Source: Cryobacterium sp. PH31-O1
Lineage (GTDB): Bacteria > Actinomycetota > Actinomycetes > Actinomycetales > Microbacteriaceae
Direction of reading: 5' to 3'
DNA: 64,000 nt
Assembly: GCF_030063455.1 (NCBI RefSeq)
Contig: NZ_JASITB010000005.1
Coordinates: 248,001-312,000 of the forward strand
In this document: positions 1 through 8,198 of the stretch, piece by piece
Position numbering within the stretch: position 1 is the stretch's first letter
Layout of the letters: the number at the start of each line of letters is the position of its first letter
Notes under the pieces: generated by a model
Told to the model about the DNA's origin: nothing
Seen by the model: the letters and a program-made list of their open reading frames with translations, nothing else
The model's database searches: none
Made by a program: the position numbers and the translations under genes

Positions 1-2
1 TC

Positions 3-470
3 AGCGACGAGTTGCACGGTCGCATTGCCGCACTGCCGAACATCGGCTCGATCAAGATTCCCGGCATTGCCGCCGATGATGCCCCGGCCAGAATCGCCGC
101 GCTCCGGGCAGTGGTACCCGCGCACGTCACCATCGGTGTCTCCGGGGACTGGCTCGCCGCTGGCGGACTCCTCGGCGGCGCCGACGCCTGGTACAGCGTG
201 CTCGGCGGGCTCTTTCCCGAATCCGCGCTGGCCATCGCCCGCGTCGCCCAAGCCGGCGACCAGGCGGCGGCCGCGGCCTCCGACCGGCTGGAACCCCTGT
301 GGGCGCTCTTTCGCCGGCATGGCAGCCTCCGCGTCATGTCAGCCGCGGCCGAGTTGCTCGGCCTGGTCAGCTCCCCCAACCTGCCGCTCCCGCTGCTCCC
401 ACTCGACCCGGCCAGCCGCCGCGAACTCGACGCCGCTCTCGGCGAGCTGGGCCTGGCCCAGCTGACCTGA
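3..470 (+). CDS. dihydrodipicolinate synthase family protein, C-terminal part (5' cut by window edge)
   Basis: The frame is open from the first bases and has no start in the window, so only about 155 C-terminal residues are visible. The segment 'IGSIKIPG' carries a Lys placed like the Schiff-base Lys of the DapA/NAL aldolase family. It is followed by the Gly-rich 'VSGDWLAAGGLLGGADAWYS' stretch that matches the usual G-D-x-x-x-x-x-x-L-x-x-G-x-x-G region. The substrate cannot be told from this fragment. A short perfect 8-bp hairpin (445-463) sits at the gene end and may act as a weak terminator between this gene and the convergent exporter. The family call is fairly firm; the exact enzyme is not. 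Confidence 0.75.
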   Translation, partial: SDELHGRIAALPNIGSIKIPGIAADDAPARIAALRAVVPAHVTIGVSGDWLAAGGLLGGADAWYSVLGGLFPESALAIARVAQAGDQAAAAASDRLEPLWALFRRHGSLRVMSAAAELLGLVSSPNLPLPLLPLDPASRRELDAALGELGLAQLT

Positions 471-490
471 ACGAGCTGGCCCAGGTAGAG

Positions 491-1966
491 CTAGTGGCGC
501 AGCGAGATGCCGTGCCCGATGCGACGAAACAGCAATGCGGCCACCAGGGCGCCGAAGAAGAAGAACCCGGAACCCCACCAGTACGCGACCGCGTAACTCT
601 GCACGGCGGCCTGGGCGGCGACCGCGGCCGTCGCCGGCAGGTTCGCGGCGACATAGTTGGTCGCCGCAGTGGCCGCGAGGGTGTTGAGCAGGGCGGTGCC
701 GATAGACCCGCCAACCTGCTGGCTGGTGTTGACCATGGCCGAGGCGACGCCGGCGAATTGCCCGTCGACACCGAGGGTGGCGGTCTGCATCGAGGCGGGC
801 ATGATGGTTCCCATTGCCAGTCCGAGAATCATCAGCGGCGGCAGCACATCAATGGCGTAGACGCTGTTCAGGTCGAGATGGGTCAGATAGATCATGCCAA
901 TCGCACCCAAGCTCATCCCGATTGGTACGAGAATTTTCGGCCCGAAACGCGGCACGAAAATATTCGTCGATAGCTGAGCCGCGAGCACGAGCATGGCGAT
1001 CATCGGCAGGAACGACACACCGGTCTGCATCGGCGAGTACTGCAGCGAGGTTTGCAGGTAGTAGGTCACGAACAAAAAGATGCCGAACATACCAGCGCCG
1101 GCAATGAGGATAGAAATGTAGGCCGCAGCGCGGTTGCGGTCCAGCACGATCGCCAATGGCAGCAGCGGATGCGCCGCCTTACGTTGCCAGAGTACGAACC
1201 CGACCAGCAGAATCCCGGCGACCGACAGCGTGCCCCAGGTCAGAACGGAGTCCCAGCCGTCGGTCTCCGCGTTAGAGAAGCCGTAGACCAGGCCGAACAG
1301 GGCGCCGGAGACGAGTAGCGTTCCGGGGATGTCAAGCTTGGGGCGGGGGCCCGTGCGGGTGACGTGGCTGACAAAAATGACGGCACCAATGATGGCAATG
1401 GCGGCGATAAAGACGTTGATATAGAGGTTCCAACGCCAGTCGAAGTTTTCAGTGAGGTAGCCGCCGAGCAGCAGTCCGAAAGCGCCGCCGGCACCGGCGA
1501 TGGCACCGAACACACCGAAGGCCTTGGCCCGTTCCCTGGGAATGGTGAACGTCGTGGTGAGAACAGCCAGGGCGGTCGGGGCGAGCAGCGCGCCGAACGC
1601 ACCTTGCAGGGCCCGGGCACCGACGAGCATGCCGAAGCTGTCGGCCGCTCCACCGAGTGCCGATGCTGCGGCGAACCCGATCAGGCCGACAATGAACGTG
1701 CGTTTTCGCCCGATCAGGTCGGAGAGTCGACCACCGAGCAGCAGCAGGCTGCCGAAGGCAAGCGAGTATGCGGTGACGATCCACTGCCGGTCGCCATTCG
1801 AAAAGCCGAGGTCGGCTTGAGCCGACGGCAGGGCGATGTTAACAACGGTCGAATCGAGCACGACCATGAGCTGGGCCAGGCCAACAACAATAAGGGTCCA
1901 CCAGCGGCGGGAGGTGGGCGGTGCGGCGACGATTTCGGGCGAAGCGACGGAGGAAGTCTGTGACAT
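491..1966 (-). CDS. MFS multidrug exporter, DHA2 (EmrB/QacA) family
   Basis: This 491-residue protein has about 14 hydrophobic segments, the size and topology of DHA2 proton-driven drug exporters. Conserved features include 'LDSTVVNIALP' in the first membrane segment, 'WIVTAYSLAFGSLLLLGGRL' in the second, and the loop 'DLIGRKR'. I start it at the ATG giving MSQTSS; an upstream TTG would add eight residues. The tail is a short cytoplasmic stretch. The gene is divergent from a TetR regulator across a 93-base gap that holds two direct repeats, so it is probably a TetR-repressed efflux pump. The substrate is unknown. Confidence 0.9.
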   Translation of the reverse strand: MSQTSSVASPEIVAAPPTSRRWWTLIVVGLAQLMVVLDSTVVNIALPSAQADLGFSNGDRQWIVTAYSLAFGSLLLLGGRLSDLIGRKRTFIVGLIGFAAASALGGAADSFGMLVGARALQGAFGALLAPTALAVLTTTFTIPRERAKAFGVFGAIAGAGGAFGLLLGGYLTENFDWRWNLYINVFIAAIAIIGAVIFVSHVTRTGPRPKLDIPGTLLVSGALFGLVYGFSNAETDGWDSVLTWGTLSVAGILLVGFVLWQRKAAHPLLPLAIVLDRNRAAAYISILIAGAGMFGIFLFVTYYLQTSLQYSPMQTGVSFLPMIAMLVLAAQLSTNIFVPRFGPKILVPIGMSLGAIGMIYLTHLDLNSVYAIDVLPPLMILGLAMGTIMPASMQTATLGVDGQFAGVASAMVNTSQQVGGSIGTALLNTLAATAATNYVAANLPATAAVAAQAAVQSYAVAYWWGSGFFFFGALVAALLFRRIGHGISLRH

Positions 1967-1989
1967 ATCGGATACTCTATACGAAACCA

Positions 1990-2014
1990 AACAGTTCCGG
2001 ATATGAACAGTTCC
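1990..2014. promoter_or_regulatory. direct repeat, candidate TetR operator
   Basis: AACAGTTCC occurs at 1990-1998 and again at 2006-2014, 16 bases apart, and the bases following each copy are also similar. The repeats lie between the divergent exporter and tetR-type genes, where a local TetR repressor would bind. TetR operators are usually palindromic, so a direct repeat is only suggestive. Confidence 0.4.
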
Positions 2015-2059
2015 TGAATATGCAATAATTTACACAGGCGAAACGAAGGGGGCCCAGCA

Positions 2060-2740
2060 ATGACGCTCGGCACCAGCCAGCTCGACACCAGCCAGCCTGG
2101 CCGTGGCCCTGATGCGAGCCCCAAACTGGGGCGCAAACGCGACCACACCCGCGATCCCGACATTCTCGAGGCCGCCCTGGAAGTGCTCGCCGAAACCGGC
2201 TATGACGGCATGACCATGGAAATGGTCGCCGCTCGGGCCAAAGCGGGCAAAGCCACCCTCTACCGCCGGTGGCCGTCGAAGGGTGAACTGGTCATCGACG
2301 CCGTCGCCTGCATGAAACGCGGAGGTTTCGACCGCGATCACCTTCCCGACACCGGTACTCTGCGCGGGGACCTCGTGGCCATGATCAAACCACACGCCGT
2401 TGAAGACGGCGCTCGCAAGATGCGCATCATGGCCGGGCTCATGTCGATGATCTCCCGCACTCCCGAGTTGGCAGAGGCGGCGCGGGCGGCGATTGTTGAG
2501 CCACGGGCATCCGCTAATCGCATTCTGTTGCAGCGAGCGATCGACCGCGGCGAGATCTCGGCCGACTGCGACATCGACAACCTCGCGATGCTGAGCCAGT
2601 CAATGGCCATCTACCGGGTTTTGGTGCTTCAGAAACCGGTCAATCGGGAATTCTTCATCGGCCTGATCGACGGCATCGTGCTGCCCGCCGTGGGCCTCGG
2701 CCGCCCGCAAGCTCAGCGGGACGGCAACACGGCTAGATAG
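2060..2740 (+). CDS. TetR/AcrR family transcriptional regulator
   Basis: This 226-residue protein has a TetR-type helix-turn-helix at about residues 28-74 ('DILEAALEVLAETGYDGMT', then 'KAGKATLYRRWPSKGELV'). The helical C-terminal half resembles the TetR_C ligand domains of actinobacterial repressors. A purine-rich AAGGGGG site precedes the ATG. The gene is divergent from the DHA2 exporter, so it likely represses the exporter and itself until a toxic ligand binds. Its last 8 bases overlap the end of the convergent ridA-like gene. The N-terminal 25 residues are polar and probably disordered. Confidence 0.9.
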   Translation: MTLGTSQLDTSQPGRGPDASPKLGRKRDHTRDPDILEAALEVLAETGYDGMTMEMVAARAKAGKATLYRRWPSKGELVIDAVACMKRGGFDRDHLPDTGTLRGDLVAMIKPHAVEDGARKMRIMAGLMSMISRTPELAEAARAAIVEPRASANRILLQRAIDRGEISADCDIDNLAMLSQSMAIYRVLVLQKPVNREFFIGLIDGIVLPAVGLGRPQAQRDGNTAR

Positions 2741-3119
2741 TCACCGCCACGGCAACGGCGGTGACTTCGACGCGCATTCCGTCAACAGCCAAGCCCTGCA
2801 CACCGATGGCGCAGCGCGATGGATACGGCCGAGGAACCAACCGGGCATAGACCTCATTGAATGCGGGCAGGTCCGCTATATTCGTGACGTAGATGGTCAA
2901 ATGCATGAGCTTGGAGAGTCCACTACCCAACGACGTGAGCGCTTTCTGCAGATTCTGCAGGGTCTGTTCGGCCTGGAGGGACATTTCACCGAGTTCGATG
3001 CTGCCATCGGGCCTCCGCGGAATCTGCGTCGTGTAGACCAGACCCCCGTATGCGGTGCCGCCGGAAGCCAGGGCGCTCGGGTTGGGCGGTCCGATGGGAG
3101 GAATTCGGGCAATCGTCAT
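2733..3119 (-). CDS. RidA family (YjgF/UK114) protein
   Basis: This 128-residue protein has the RidA fold signature: 'YGGLVYTTQIPRRPDGSIEL' near the N-terminus, 'LQNLQKALTSLGSGLSKLMH' in the middle helix, and 'YPSRCAIGVQGLAVDGMRVE' with the conserved Arg that contacts ligand carboxylates. The start MTIARIPP is chosen because the longer upstream frame reads into the ABC ATPase gene. RidA enzymes hydrolyse reactive imines and enamines made by amino-acid oxidases. Here the gene lies 4 bases after an amino acid ABC ATPase and in the same cluster as a DadA-like oxidase, so detoxifying the imino acid product of that oxidase is the likely job. Confidence 0.88.
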   Translation of the reverse strand: MTIARIPPIGPPNPSALASGGTAYGGLVYTTQIPRRPDGSIELGEMSLQAEQTLQNLQKALTSLGSGLSKLMHLTIYVTNIADLPAFNEVYARLVPRPYPSRCAIGVQGLAVDGMRVEVTAVAVAVTI

Positions 3120-3123
3120 TGGC

Positions 3124-3897
3124 TCACAGCTCGCTAAGAAATTCGATGGTGCGCTCAGCCTGCGGATTGTCGAGCACCTGACTTGGCGGGCCGACCTCAA
3201 TCACCACGCCATCGGCCATGAACATGACTTTGTCGGCAACACTGCGGGCGAAAGAGATCTCGTGGGTGACAATCATCATCGACATTCCCGTTTCGGCCAA
3301 CCCGCGAATAACGCTGAGGACCTCACCGACCAGCTGAGGATCGAGAGCGGAGGTCGGTTCGTCGAACAGCATGAGTTGCGGCTTCATAGCCAGGGCCCTA
3401 GCAATGGCCACACGCTGCTGCTGACCACCGGAGAGCTGACTGGGATAGGCACGTTCTCGTCCCTTGAGCCCCACCTGGTCCAGCAGCCGCTCGGCCTCGT
3501 GCCGCGTCTCATCTTTGTCTTGTTTCAAAACGAGCCGCGGCGCCAGCATGATGTTCTCGATGGCGTTGAGGTGACCGAACAGGTTGAAGTTCTGGAATAC
3601 CATCCCCGTCATGCAACGCTGCGCGGCCAGACGATCGTCGCTCAGTTCGAAAAGCTTGTCGCCGCGCCGTTCGTAACCGATGAGCTCGCCGTTGATCTGA
3701 ATCGAGCCGACATCGGGCTTTTCGAGCTGGTTTACACAGCGCAAAAAAGTGGACTTGCCTGACCCCGACGGCCCAAGCAGACAGACCACCTCGCCTTTCA
3801 TTACCTCGGAGGTGATGCCCTTGAGCACCTCGTGCTCGCCGTATGACTTGTGCACGTCGAAAGCGTCCAGAATCAGGGGTGCGTCCTCGAGAATCAT
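3124..3897 (-). CDS. polar amino acid ABC transporter ATP-binding protein
   Basis: This 257-residue ATPase is of the GlnQ/HisP type. Walker A GPSGSGKS is at residues 42-49, the signature LSGGQ at 155-159 and Walker B 'LMLFDEPTSALDP' at 175-187, followed by the H-loop in 'MMIVTHE'. The start is the ATG whose first bases overlap the permease stop (ATGA). The much longer frame upstream is only permease sequence in another frame. It pairs with the adjacent permease and lipoprotein to import an amino acid or a related compound, and ridA follows immediately. Confidence 0.95.
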   Translation of the reverse strand: MILEDAPLILDAFDVHKSYGEHEVLKGITSEVMKGEVVCLLGPSGSGKSTFLRCVNQLEKPDVGSIQINGELIGYERRGDKLFELSDDRLAAQRCMTGMVFQNFNLFGHLNAIENIMLAPRLVLKQDKDETRHEAERLLDQVGLKGRERAYPSQLSGGQQQRVAIARALAMKPQLMLFDEPTSALDPQLVGEVLSVIRGLAETGMSMMIVTHEISFARSVADKVMFMADGVVIEVGPPSQVLDNPQAERTIEFLSEL

Positions 3898-4877
3898 CCG
3901 CGGACCTCCATGTAGTTCTTCCTTCCGATCGACAGCAGCGAACGCACGAAACGTTTGTGAAACGGATGCGTGCGCGAGCGCAGCGAGTATTCCAGTCGCG
4001 ACTCGAGGTAGCCTTGCAAAATTGTGGCGACGGCGGTCATGACCATGTACCAGCCGGCCGCAACGATGAGCAGTTCGATCGTGTAAAAGTTGGTCGAGTA
4101 GATTTGCTGCGTTGCGGTAAGTAGCTCCCGCGCCGCAATGACGCTCACGAGCGACGTGTTCTTGAGCACGATGATGAGTTGATTTCCGGTCGGCGGAACA
4201 ATGGCCCGCACCGCCTGGGGAAGCACAACCCGCCACATAGCCTGCCGTTTGGTCAGCCCGAGCGAGCTCGCTGCTTCGTCCTGGCCCTTGGGCACCGAGA
4301 TGATGCCGCCACGCACGATTTCGGCCATGTAGGCGGCCTCGTTCAGGCCGAGCGCCAGAATGGCGGCGGTCATCGCCGTCATGATGACGTTGGTCTGTGT
4401 TTCGAACCCAAAACCGGCCTGCGGCCAGCCGATCCGGATCACCGGGACAACGAGGGCGATGTTGAACCAGAAGATGATCTGGATCAGCAAGGGGGTGCCG
4501 CGAAAGGTGGTGATGTATGCGCTACTGATCACCTGGAGAACAGGGTTATTGGAGAGCCGCATGGTGGCCAGCACGGTTCCGAGAATCACCCCAACGGTGA
4601 GCGAAACGATGGTGAGCACGATCGTCAGCCGCATACCCTCAAGAATTGTTCCGTTGAGGATGTACGCCGCTACGACCGACCAGGTGATGTTCGGCGAGGT
4701 CGCGACCGTGTACAGTCCCCAGACGCACAACAGCAGCGCGATGCTGCCCCCAATCCAGCGGTACGGGTAGCGGGCGGGAATCACCTGCACGATCGATGTC
4801 GCGCCCCGGGGCCGGGGTCCGTCCGTGGCGGCCGTGCGATCCGCTCCGAGGAGGGCTTGTGCCCGCGTGCTATTCAC
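3894..4877 (-). CDS. amino acid ABC transporter permease (HisM/GlnP type)
   Basis: This 327-residue membrane protein has a hydrophobic segment near residue 45 and a further set of about five. The family pattern 'TILEGMRLTIVLTIVSLTVG' marks the HisM-type domain, and the EAA loop reads 'EAASSLGLTKRQAMWRVVLP'. 'TFRGTPLLIQIIFWFN' is the classic segment of this family. The GTG start lies inside the end of the lipoprotein gene (8-base overlap). A single permease suggests a homodimer. The polar 40-residue N-terminus and the Arg-rich C-terminal tail are longer than usual. Confidence 0.93.
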   Translation of the reverse strand: MNSTRAQALLGADRTAATDGPRPRGATSIVQVIPARYPYRWIGGSIALLLCVWGLYTVATSPNITWSVVAAYILNGTILEGMRLTIVLTIVSLTVGVILGTVLATMRLSNNPVLQVISSAYITTFRGTPLLIQIIFWFNIALVVPVIRIGWPQAGFGFETQTNVIMTAMTAAILALGLNEAAYMAEIVRGGIISVPKGQDEAASSLGLTKRQAMWRVVLPQAVRAIVPPTGNQLIIVLKNTSLVSVIAARELLTATQQIYSTNFYTIELLIVAAGWYMVMTAVATILQGYLESRLEYSLRSRTHPFHKRFVRSLLSIGRKNYMEVRG

Positions 4878-5805
4878 CGGTTGCCGTTTCGGTCTGGTTG
4901 ATGGTGATCGCTTTCACCCCGTACTGCTCCATGGCGTATTCCTTTAGGATCGTCTCGTACTCACCGTTGGTGAGCATCGTTTCGAGTGCCGTCGCGATGG
5001 CATCGCGCAGTTCGGGCTTCTTCTTGTTGATGACCAGGCCGATGTTGGCCCGTTCAACGACGGCATCGATCACGACGGCGAGGGGTTCACCCGGCTGGTC
5101 CAGCGACGCCTGATAGGTGGCTCCGGTGCCGTCCATAACGTGGATGTCCAGCTGCCCGCTGCGCAGGGCCAGAAGCCCGGCCGCGTCGGCGGGGAATGGG
5201 CTGAGCGCCATGGCTCCCGCATCGGGACGTTCGGTCAGGCAACGCTCGGACAGCAGCGGCAGCGCGGTGGCCGCTGCGACACCGGTCTGGAATCCCACGC
5301 GTTTGCCGCACAGATCGAGTACGTCTGAGTAGTCGCCGTCGGCGGCGGCGAGACCCATCGCGGCCGCTCCGGTCGTGAAGTAATCAACAAAATCACCGTT
5401 CATGCGGCGTTCTTCAAAGTCGCCCACCTGAGCAGCGACGACATTGAACCGTTCCGACCGCAGCGCCGGAAGCAAACCGTCCCACTTCATATTGGAGAAC
5501 TCCACGGTCAGCCCGAGGGATTTTCCAATGGATTCCACGATAGCAATGTCGAGGCCCGTGAGGGTTGTGCCATCTTCTTCATACATCCGCGTGGGCGGTG
5601 ACGGCGCGAATGTTCCAACGGTTAGCACGCCACCGTCGCGTATGTCATCCGGCAGGAGCGCCGCCGCCGCGGCATCCGTTGCTTCGACGGCCGGAGCAGC
5701 GTCGGCTGCGCAACCCGAAAAGAAAAGCGTTGACGCGATGGCGAGCCCGATAGTCGCCGTTGTCACGCCGTGCGCCTGAGCCTTCTGTGCCCGATGAATA
5801 GTCAT
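4870..5805 (-). CDS. amino acid ABC transporter substrate-binding lipoprotein
   Basis: This 311-residue protein begins with a lipoprotein signal ending in 'TLFFSGC' (lipidated Cys at residue 32). The mature part is a SBP_bac_3 domain: 'GGVLTVGTFAPSPPTRMYEE', 'LTGLDIAIVESIGKSLGLTV' and 'GKRVGFQTGVAAATALPLL'. It delivers a polar amino acid-like ligand to the following permease and ATPase. The promoter region upstream holds an 18-bp motif that is repeated upstream of the DadA-like gene, which suggests shared control by the XRE-cupin regulator. The ligand is not predictable from sequence alone. Confidence 0.92.
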   Translation of the reverse strand: MTIHRAQKAQAHGVTTATIGLAIASTLFFSGCAADAAPAVEATDAAAAALLPDDIRDGGVLTVGTFAPSPPTRMYEEDGTTLTGLDIAIVESIGKSLGLTVEFSNMKWDGLLPALRSERFNVVAAQVGDFEERRMNGDFVDYFTTGAAAMGLAAADGDYSDVLDLCGKRVGFQTGVAAATALPLLSERCLTERPDAGAMALSPFPADAAGLLALRSGQLDIHVMDGTGATYQASLDQPGEPLAVVIDAVVERANIGLVINKKKPELRDAIATALETMLTNGEYETILKEYAMEQYGVKAITINQTETATGE

Positions 5806-5905
5806 TGACCGATCTCATTCCAGATTGTTGAAGCGGGAGGAATCTGCGTGGCTGATGCCGGATGATAGCTACCAGTGCGGCCGTCATCCGGAGAGTTTTC
5901 ATTAG

Positions 5906-5923
5906 TCTAAACAGAGTGTGCAG
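5906..5923 (-). promoter_or_regulatory. copy 1 of a shared 18-bp promoter/operator motif
   Basis: TCTAAACAGAGTGTGCAG lies about 100 bases upstream of the substrate-binding lipoprotein. It matches a site upstream of the DadA-like gene at 17 of 18 positions. Read on the transcribed strand it ends in TTTAGA, a possible -10, with a TTGAGT 15 bases further upstream. It may therefore be a promoter core, an operator, or both. The rest of the gap at 5806-6080 is AT-richer than the neighbouring genes and shows no gene. Confidence 0.5.
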
Positions 5924-6080
5924 AATACTCAATCAAAACGTTGATTATTTTACGTCGTCGAAAAATGACCGAAACACTCAACCCAATCCACCGCACGGGG
6001 TGCGACTTTCATCTCCGAATGAGGCCCGGATATGCCAAAATCCCCGCCGAAACGAGGACCTGGTGCAGAACGACGAGCTA

Positions 6081-7349
6081 CTAGACGGCAATCCGACGCT
6101 TCAGCGCGAACGAGGCCATCGTTGCCGGCGTGATTTCTCCCGTGACCAATTGGGCAGCCCGAAAGCCCGTGGCCGGACCGAGCGTGAACCCGAGCATATT
6201 GTGCCCCGAGGCGAGTACGATGCGGCTTCGATTAGGCACGAAACCGATGTACGGCAGGCCGTCGGGGGTCATCGGCCGGGGTGCCGACCATTCCTCGATG
6301 CGCGCTTCCCAGTCCAGGTCGGCAAGATAAGGCTTCGAACTTTGCACGATCGCAGCGATCTTTTCAGCGGGGCTTCCCCGGAACGAGCCGCTGAAATCCA
6401 TCGTGCCGGCGATGCGCAGGCGGGTGGCGTCCATGGGCGTGGCGCCGACATGGGCGTCGCCAAGTACGACCGTGTGCCGCGGCATGACCTTCGGGGCGAC
6501 CGAAAAGCTATATCCCATGCCGGGCTGCATCTTGATACGGGTTCCCATCGGGCGCAGCAGCGATCGCGACCAGGGGCCGGCCGTCACGACGACCCTGGAG
6601 AACCGCGAGGTACGATCGCCGTGACGCACCGATACGGTGTCACCCTCTTCGCGAACCGTTTCGACCTCGCTCTGTTCGAGAAACCGCACGCCGCGACCAC
6701 GCAGGTGAGCGATCAGCTGGTCAACGAACAACGACGGGTCGCCCCAGCGCAGACCGGGCTGCACGAAGCCCCAGCGGGACGCCTGGCCGAGCGCTGGCTC
6801 ATACCGTCTTAAGGTCTCGCCTGCCATGAGGTCACGCGGCCGCGGAGACAGCTCCAGATCTGCAAGCGTCAGGGCTGCGGCATGATCGGCGACGGCAGAT
6901 TTTTCGTCACCGAAGCAGCGCAGGTTTCCCGTCTCCTGGATCTCGGTGCCTATGCCGTCGAGCTTCATCTCGTCGAACAGTCCCATGGTCAGCCGATTCA
7001 ACTCGTCCATCTTGAACAGCGACTCGCGGTACGTCGATGCTCTCGAGCTAAGGCTGAACCCCAGCAGGAACGGAATCATTTTGACGAAGCTCTGCGGGCG
7101 CACGTAGAACGCGCCGGACTTGCTGAACAAATGCTTGAGGCCATTCTCCACAGCGCCGGGGGCGGGCAGGGGCTTCGCGAAGACGATCTGCCCGCCGTTT
7201 CCCCGCGACCCGCCGCCGCCCAGGGCGCCCCGTTCGAGCACGGTCACCGAGCGGCCAGCACGTTCCAAAAAGTAGGCGGTGCACAGCCCCATGATGCCGC
7301 CACCGATGATGCCGATTTCCGTCGAAGTTTCGCCCGTGCCAGTGTGCAT
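6081..7349 (-). CDS. FAD-dependent amino acid oxidoreductase (DadA/DAO family)
   Basis: This 422-residue enzyme starts with a dinucleotide-binding motif, 'IGIIGGGIMGLCTAYFLERA', then 'VLERGALGGGGSRGNGGQIV', a pattern typical of DadA-like D-amino acid dehydrogenases. The C-terminal 'RPMTPDGLPYIGFVP' and 'ASGHNMLGFTLGPATG' are the family's flavin-contacting end. The ATG giving MHTGTG is preferred because GGGAG sits just upstream; a longer start lacks one. The neighbouring amino acid transporter, RidA and XRE-cupin regulator suggest it oxidises the imported amino acid or secondary amine to an imine. The substrate is unknown. Confidence 0.88.
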   Translation of the reverse strand: MHTGTGETSTEIGIIGGGIMGLCTAYFLERAGRSVTVLERGALGGGGSRGNGGQIVFAKPLPAPGAVENGLKHLFSKSGAFYVRPQSFVKMIPFLLGFSLSSRASTYRESLFKMDELNRLTMGLFDEMKLDGIGTEIQETGNLRCFGDEKSAVADHAAALTLADLELSPRPRDLMAGETLRRYEPALGQASRWGFVQPGLRWGDPSLFVDQLIAHLRGRGVRFLEQSEVETVREEGDTVSVRHGDRTSRFSRVVVTAGPWSRSLLRPMGTRIKMQPGMGYSFSVAPKVMPRHTVVLGDAHVGATPMDATRLRIAGTMDFSGSFRGSPAEKIAAIVQSSKPYLADLDWEARIEEWSAPRPMTPDGLPYIGFVPNRSRIVLASGHNMLGFTLGPATGFRAAQLVTGEITPATMASFALKRRIAV

Positions 7350-7403
7350 TAGTGCTCCCGTTGTCAACTCCGAGCGCTCGCCCGTCGCGCGGCTCCTCTC
7401 GAC

Positions 7404-7421
7404 TCTAAACAGACTGTGCAG
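7404..7421 (-). promoter_or_regulatory. copy 2 of the shared 18-bp promoter/operator motif
   Basis: TCTAAACAGACTGTGCAG lies 55-72 bases upstream of the DadA-like start and in the divergent gap with the XRE-cupin gene. It differs from the copy at 5906-5923 by one base. On the minus strand it ends in TTTAGA with TTGCAT 15 bases before it. Repetition upstream of two transcription units of the same pathway argues for a real regulatory element. Confidence 0.5.
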
Positions 7422-7556
7422 TTAATGCAATATGCGTTCAATTAATGAAACGACTTTCAAATGAAACAAGCTGTCTCATTAGATCAACAGAAAGGCAAGT
7501 TATAATACACAGCAGCGAACGAGCTCTTCACCCTGCTTCCCCCCACAGGAGACCCA

Positions 7557-8159
7557 ATGGCACCCGAATCCGATGCGCCCCTGAAGACCCGGCCAATCGG
7601 CGACGGATCGATAGATCTGGGGGCTCGGATGCGCGAGGCTCGCAAGAGTCGCGGTCTTTCGGTGCGCGGGCTGGCTGCCCTCAGCGGCATCAGCGCCAGC
7701 TCGATCAGTCTGATCGAACGCAATATCGTCGCGCCACGCATAGACACCATTGTCACCGTGCTGCGGGCCATGGGGCTGACCTCCAGCCAGTTGTTCAGCG
7801 ATGAGATGCGCATCCACGCTCCGCTCCGCAAGGCGGATCGCCCCCTCCTTGCCGGCGACGGCAACCATTTAGAGTACATCCTCACCCGTCGGCCGTTCGC
7901 CTCGTTTGAGGTATACAACGGGCATTTGCAGCCCGGCGTGGCCAACTTTCCCGCCAAGAAGACACACGGCAACTCGCAAGAGTTCGTGCTGATAGTGAAG
8001 GGTACGGCCACCATGGAGGTCGGCGCCGAAGAACACGTACTGGAAGAGGGCGACTCCATGGAGTATCTCTCGTCGGTCCCGCATCGTGTGCGCAATTCTG
8101 GCAGCACTCCCATGGAAATTCTCTGGGTGATCTCACCGCCCGTGCAATCCAACGAGTGA
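7557..8159 (+). CDS. XRE-family regulator with C-terminal cupin domain
   Basis: This 200-residue protein has an N-terminal XRE helix-turn-helix at about residues 23-78 ('LGARMREARKSRGLSVRGLA', then 'SGISASSISLIERN'). A cupin_2 domain follows at about 110-195 ('FVLIVKGTATMEVGAEEHVL', 'YLSSVPHRVRNSG'). This is the PuuR-like architecture in which the cupin senses a small metabolite. A GGAG site precedes the ATG. The gene is divergent from the DadA-like oxidase and is the likely regulator of the oxidase and the ABC transporter through the repeated 18-bp motif. Confidence 0.92.
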   Translation: MAPESDAPLKTRPIGDGSIDLGARMREARKSRGLSVRGLAALSGISASSISLIERNIVAPRIDTIVTVLRAMGLTSSQLFSDEMRIHAPLRKADRPLLAGDGNHLEYILTRRPFASFEVYNGHLQPGVANFPAKKTHGNSQEFVLIVKGTATMEVGAEEHVLEEGDSMEYLSSVPHRVRNSGSTPMEILWVISPPVQSNE

Positions 8160-8198
8160 CAAAGGTTGCAGGCGTAGTGTCGACGGGTGCAACTGCCA

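Noticed and set aside
5862..6812. A 316-codon plus-strand frame over the DadA-like gene.
   Set aside because: It is antisense to a gene with clear flavin motifs, and its product is Arg-rich and unlike a folded protein.
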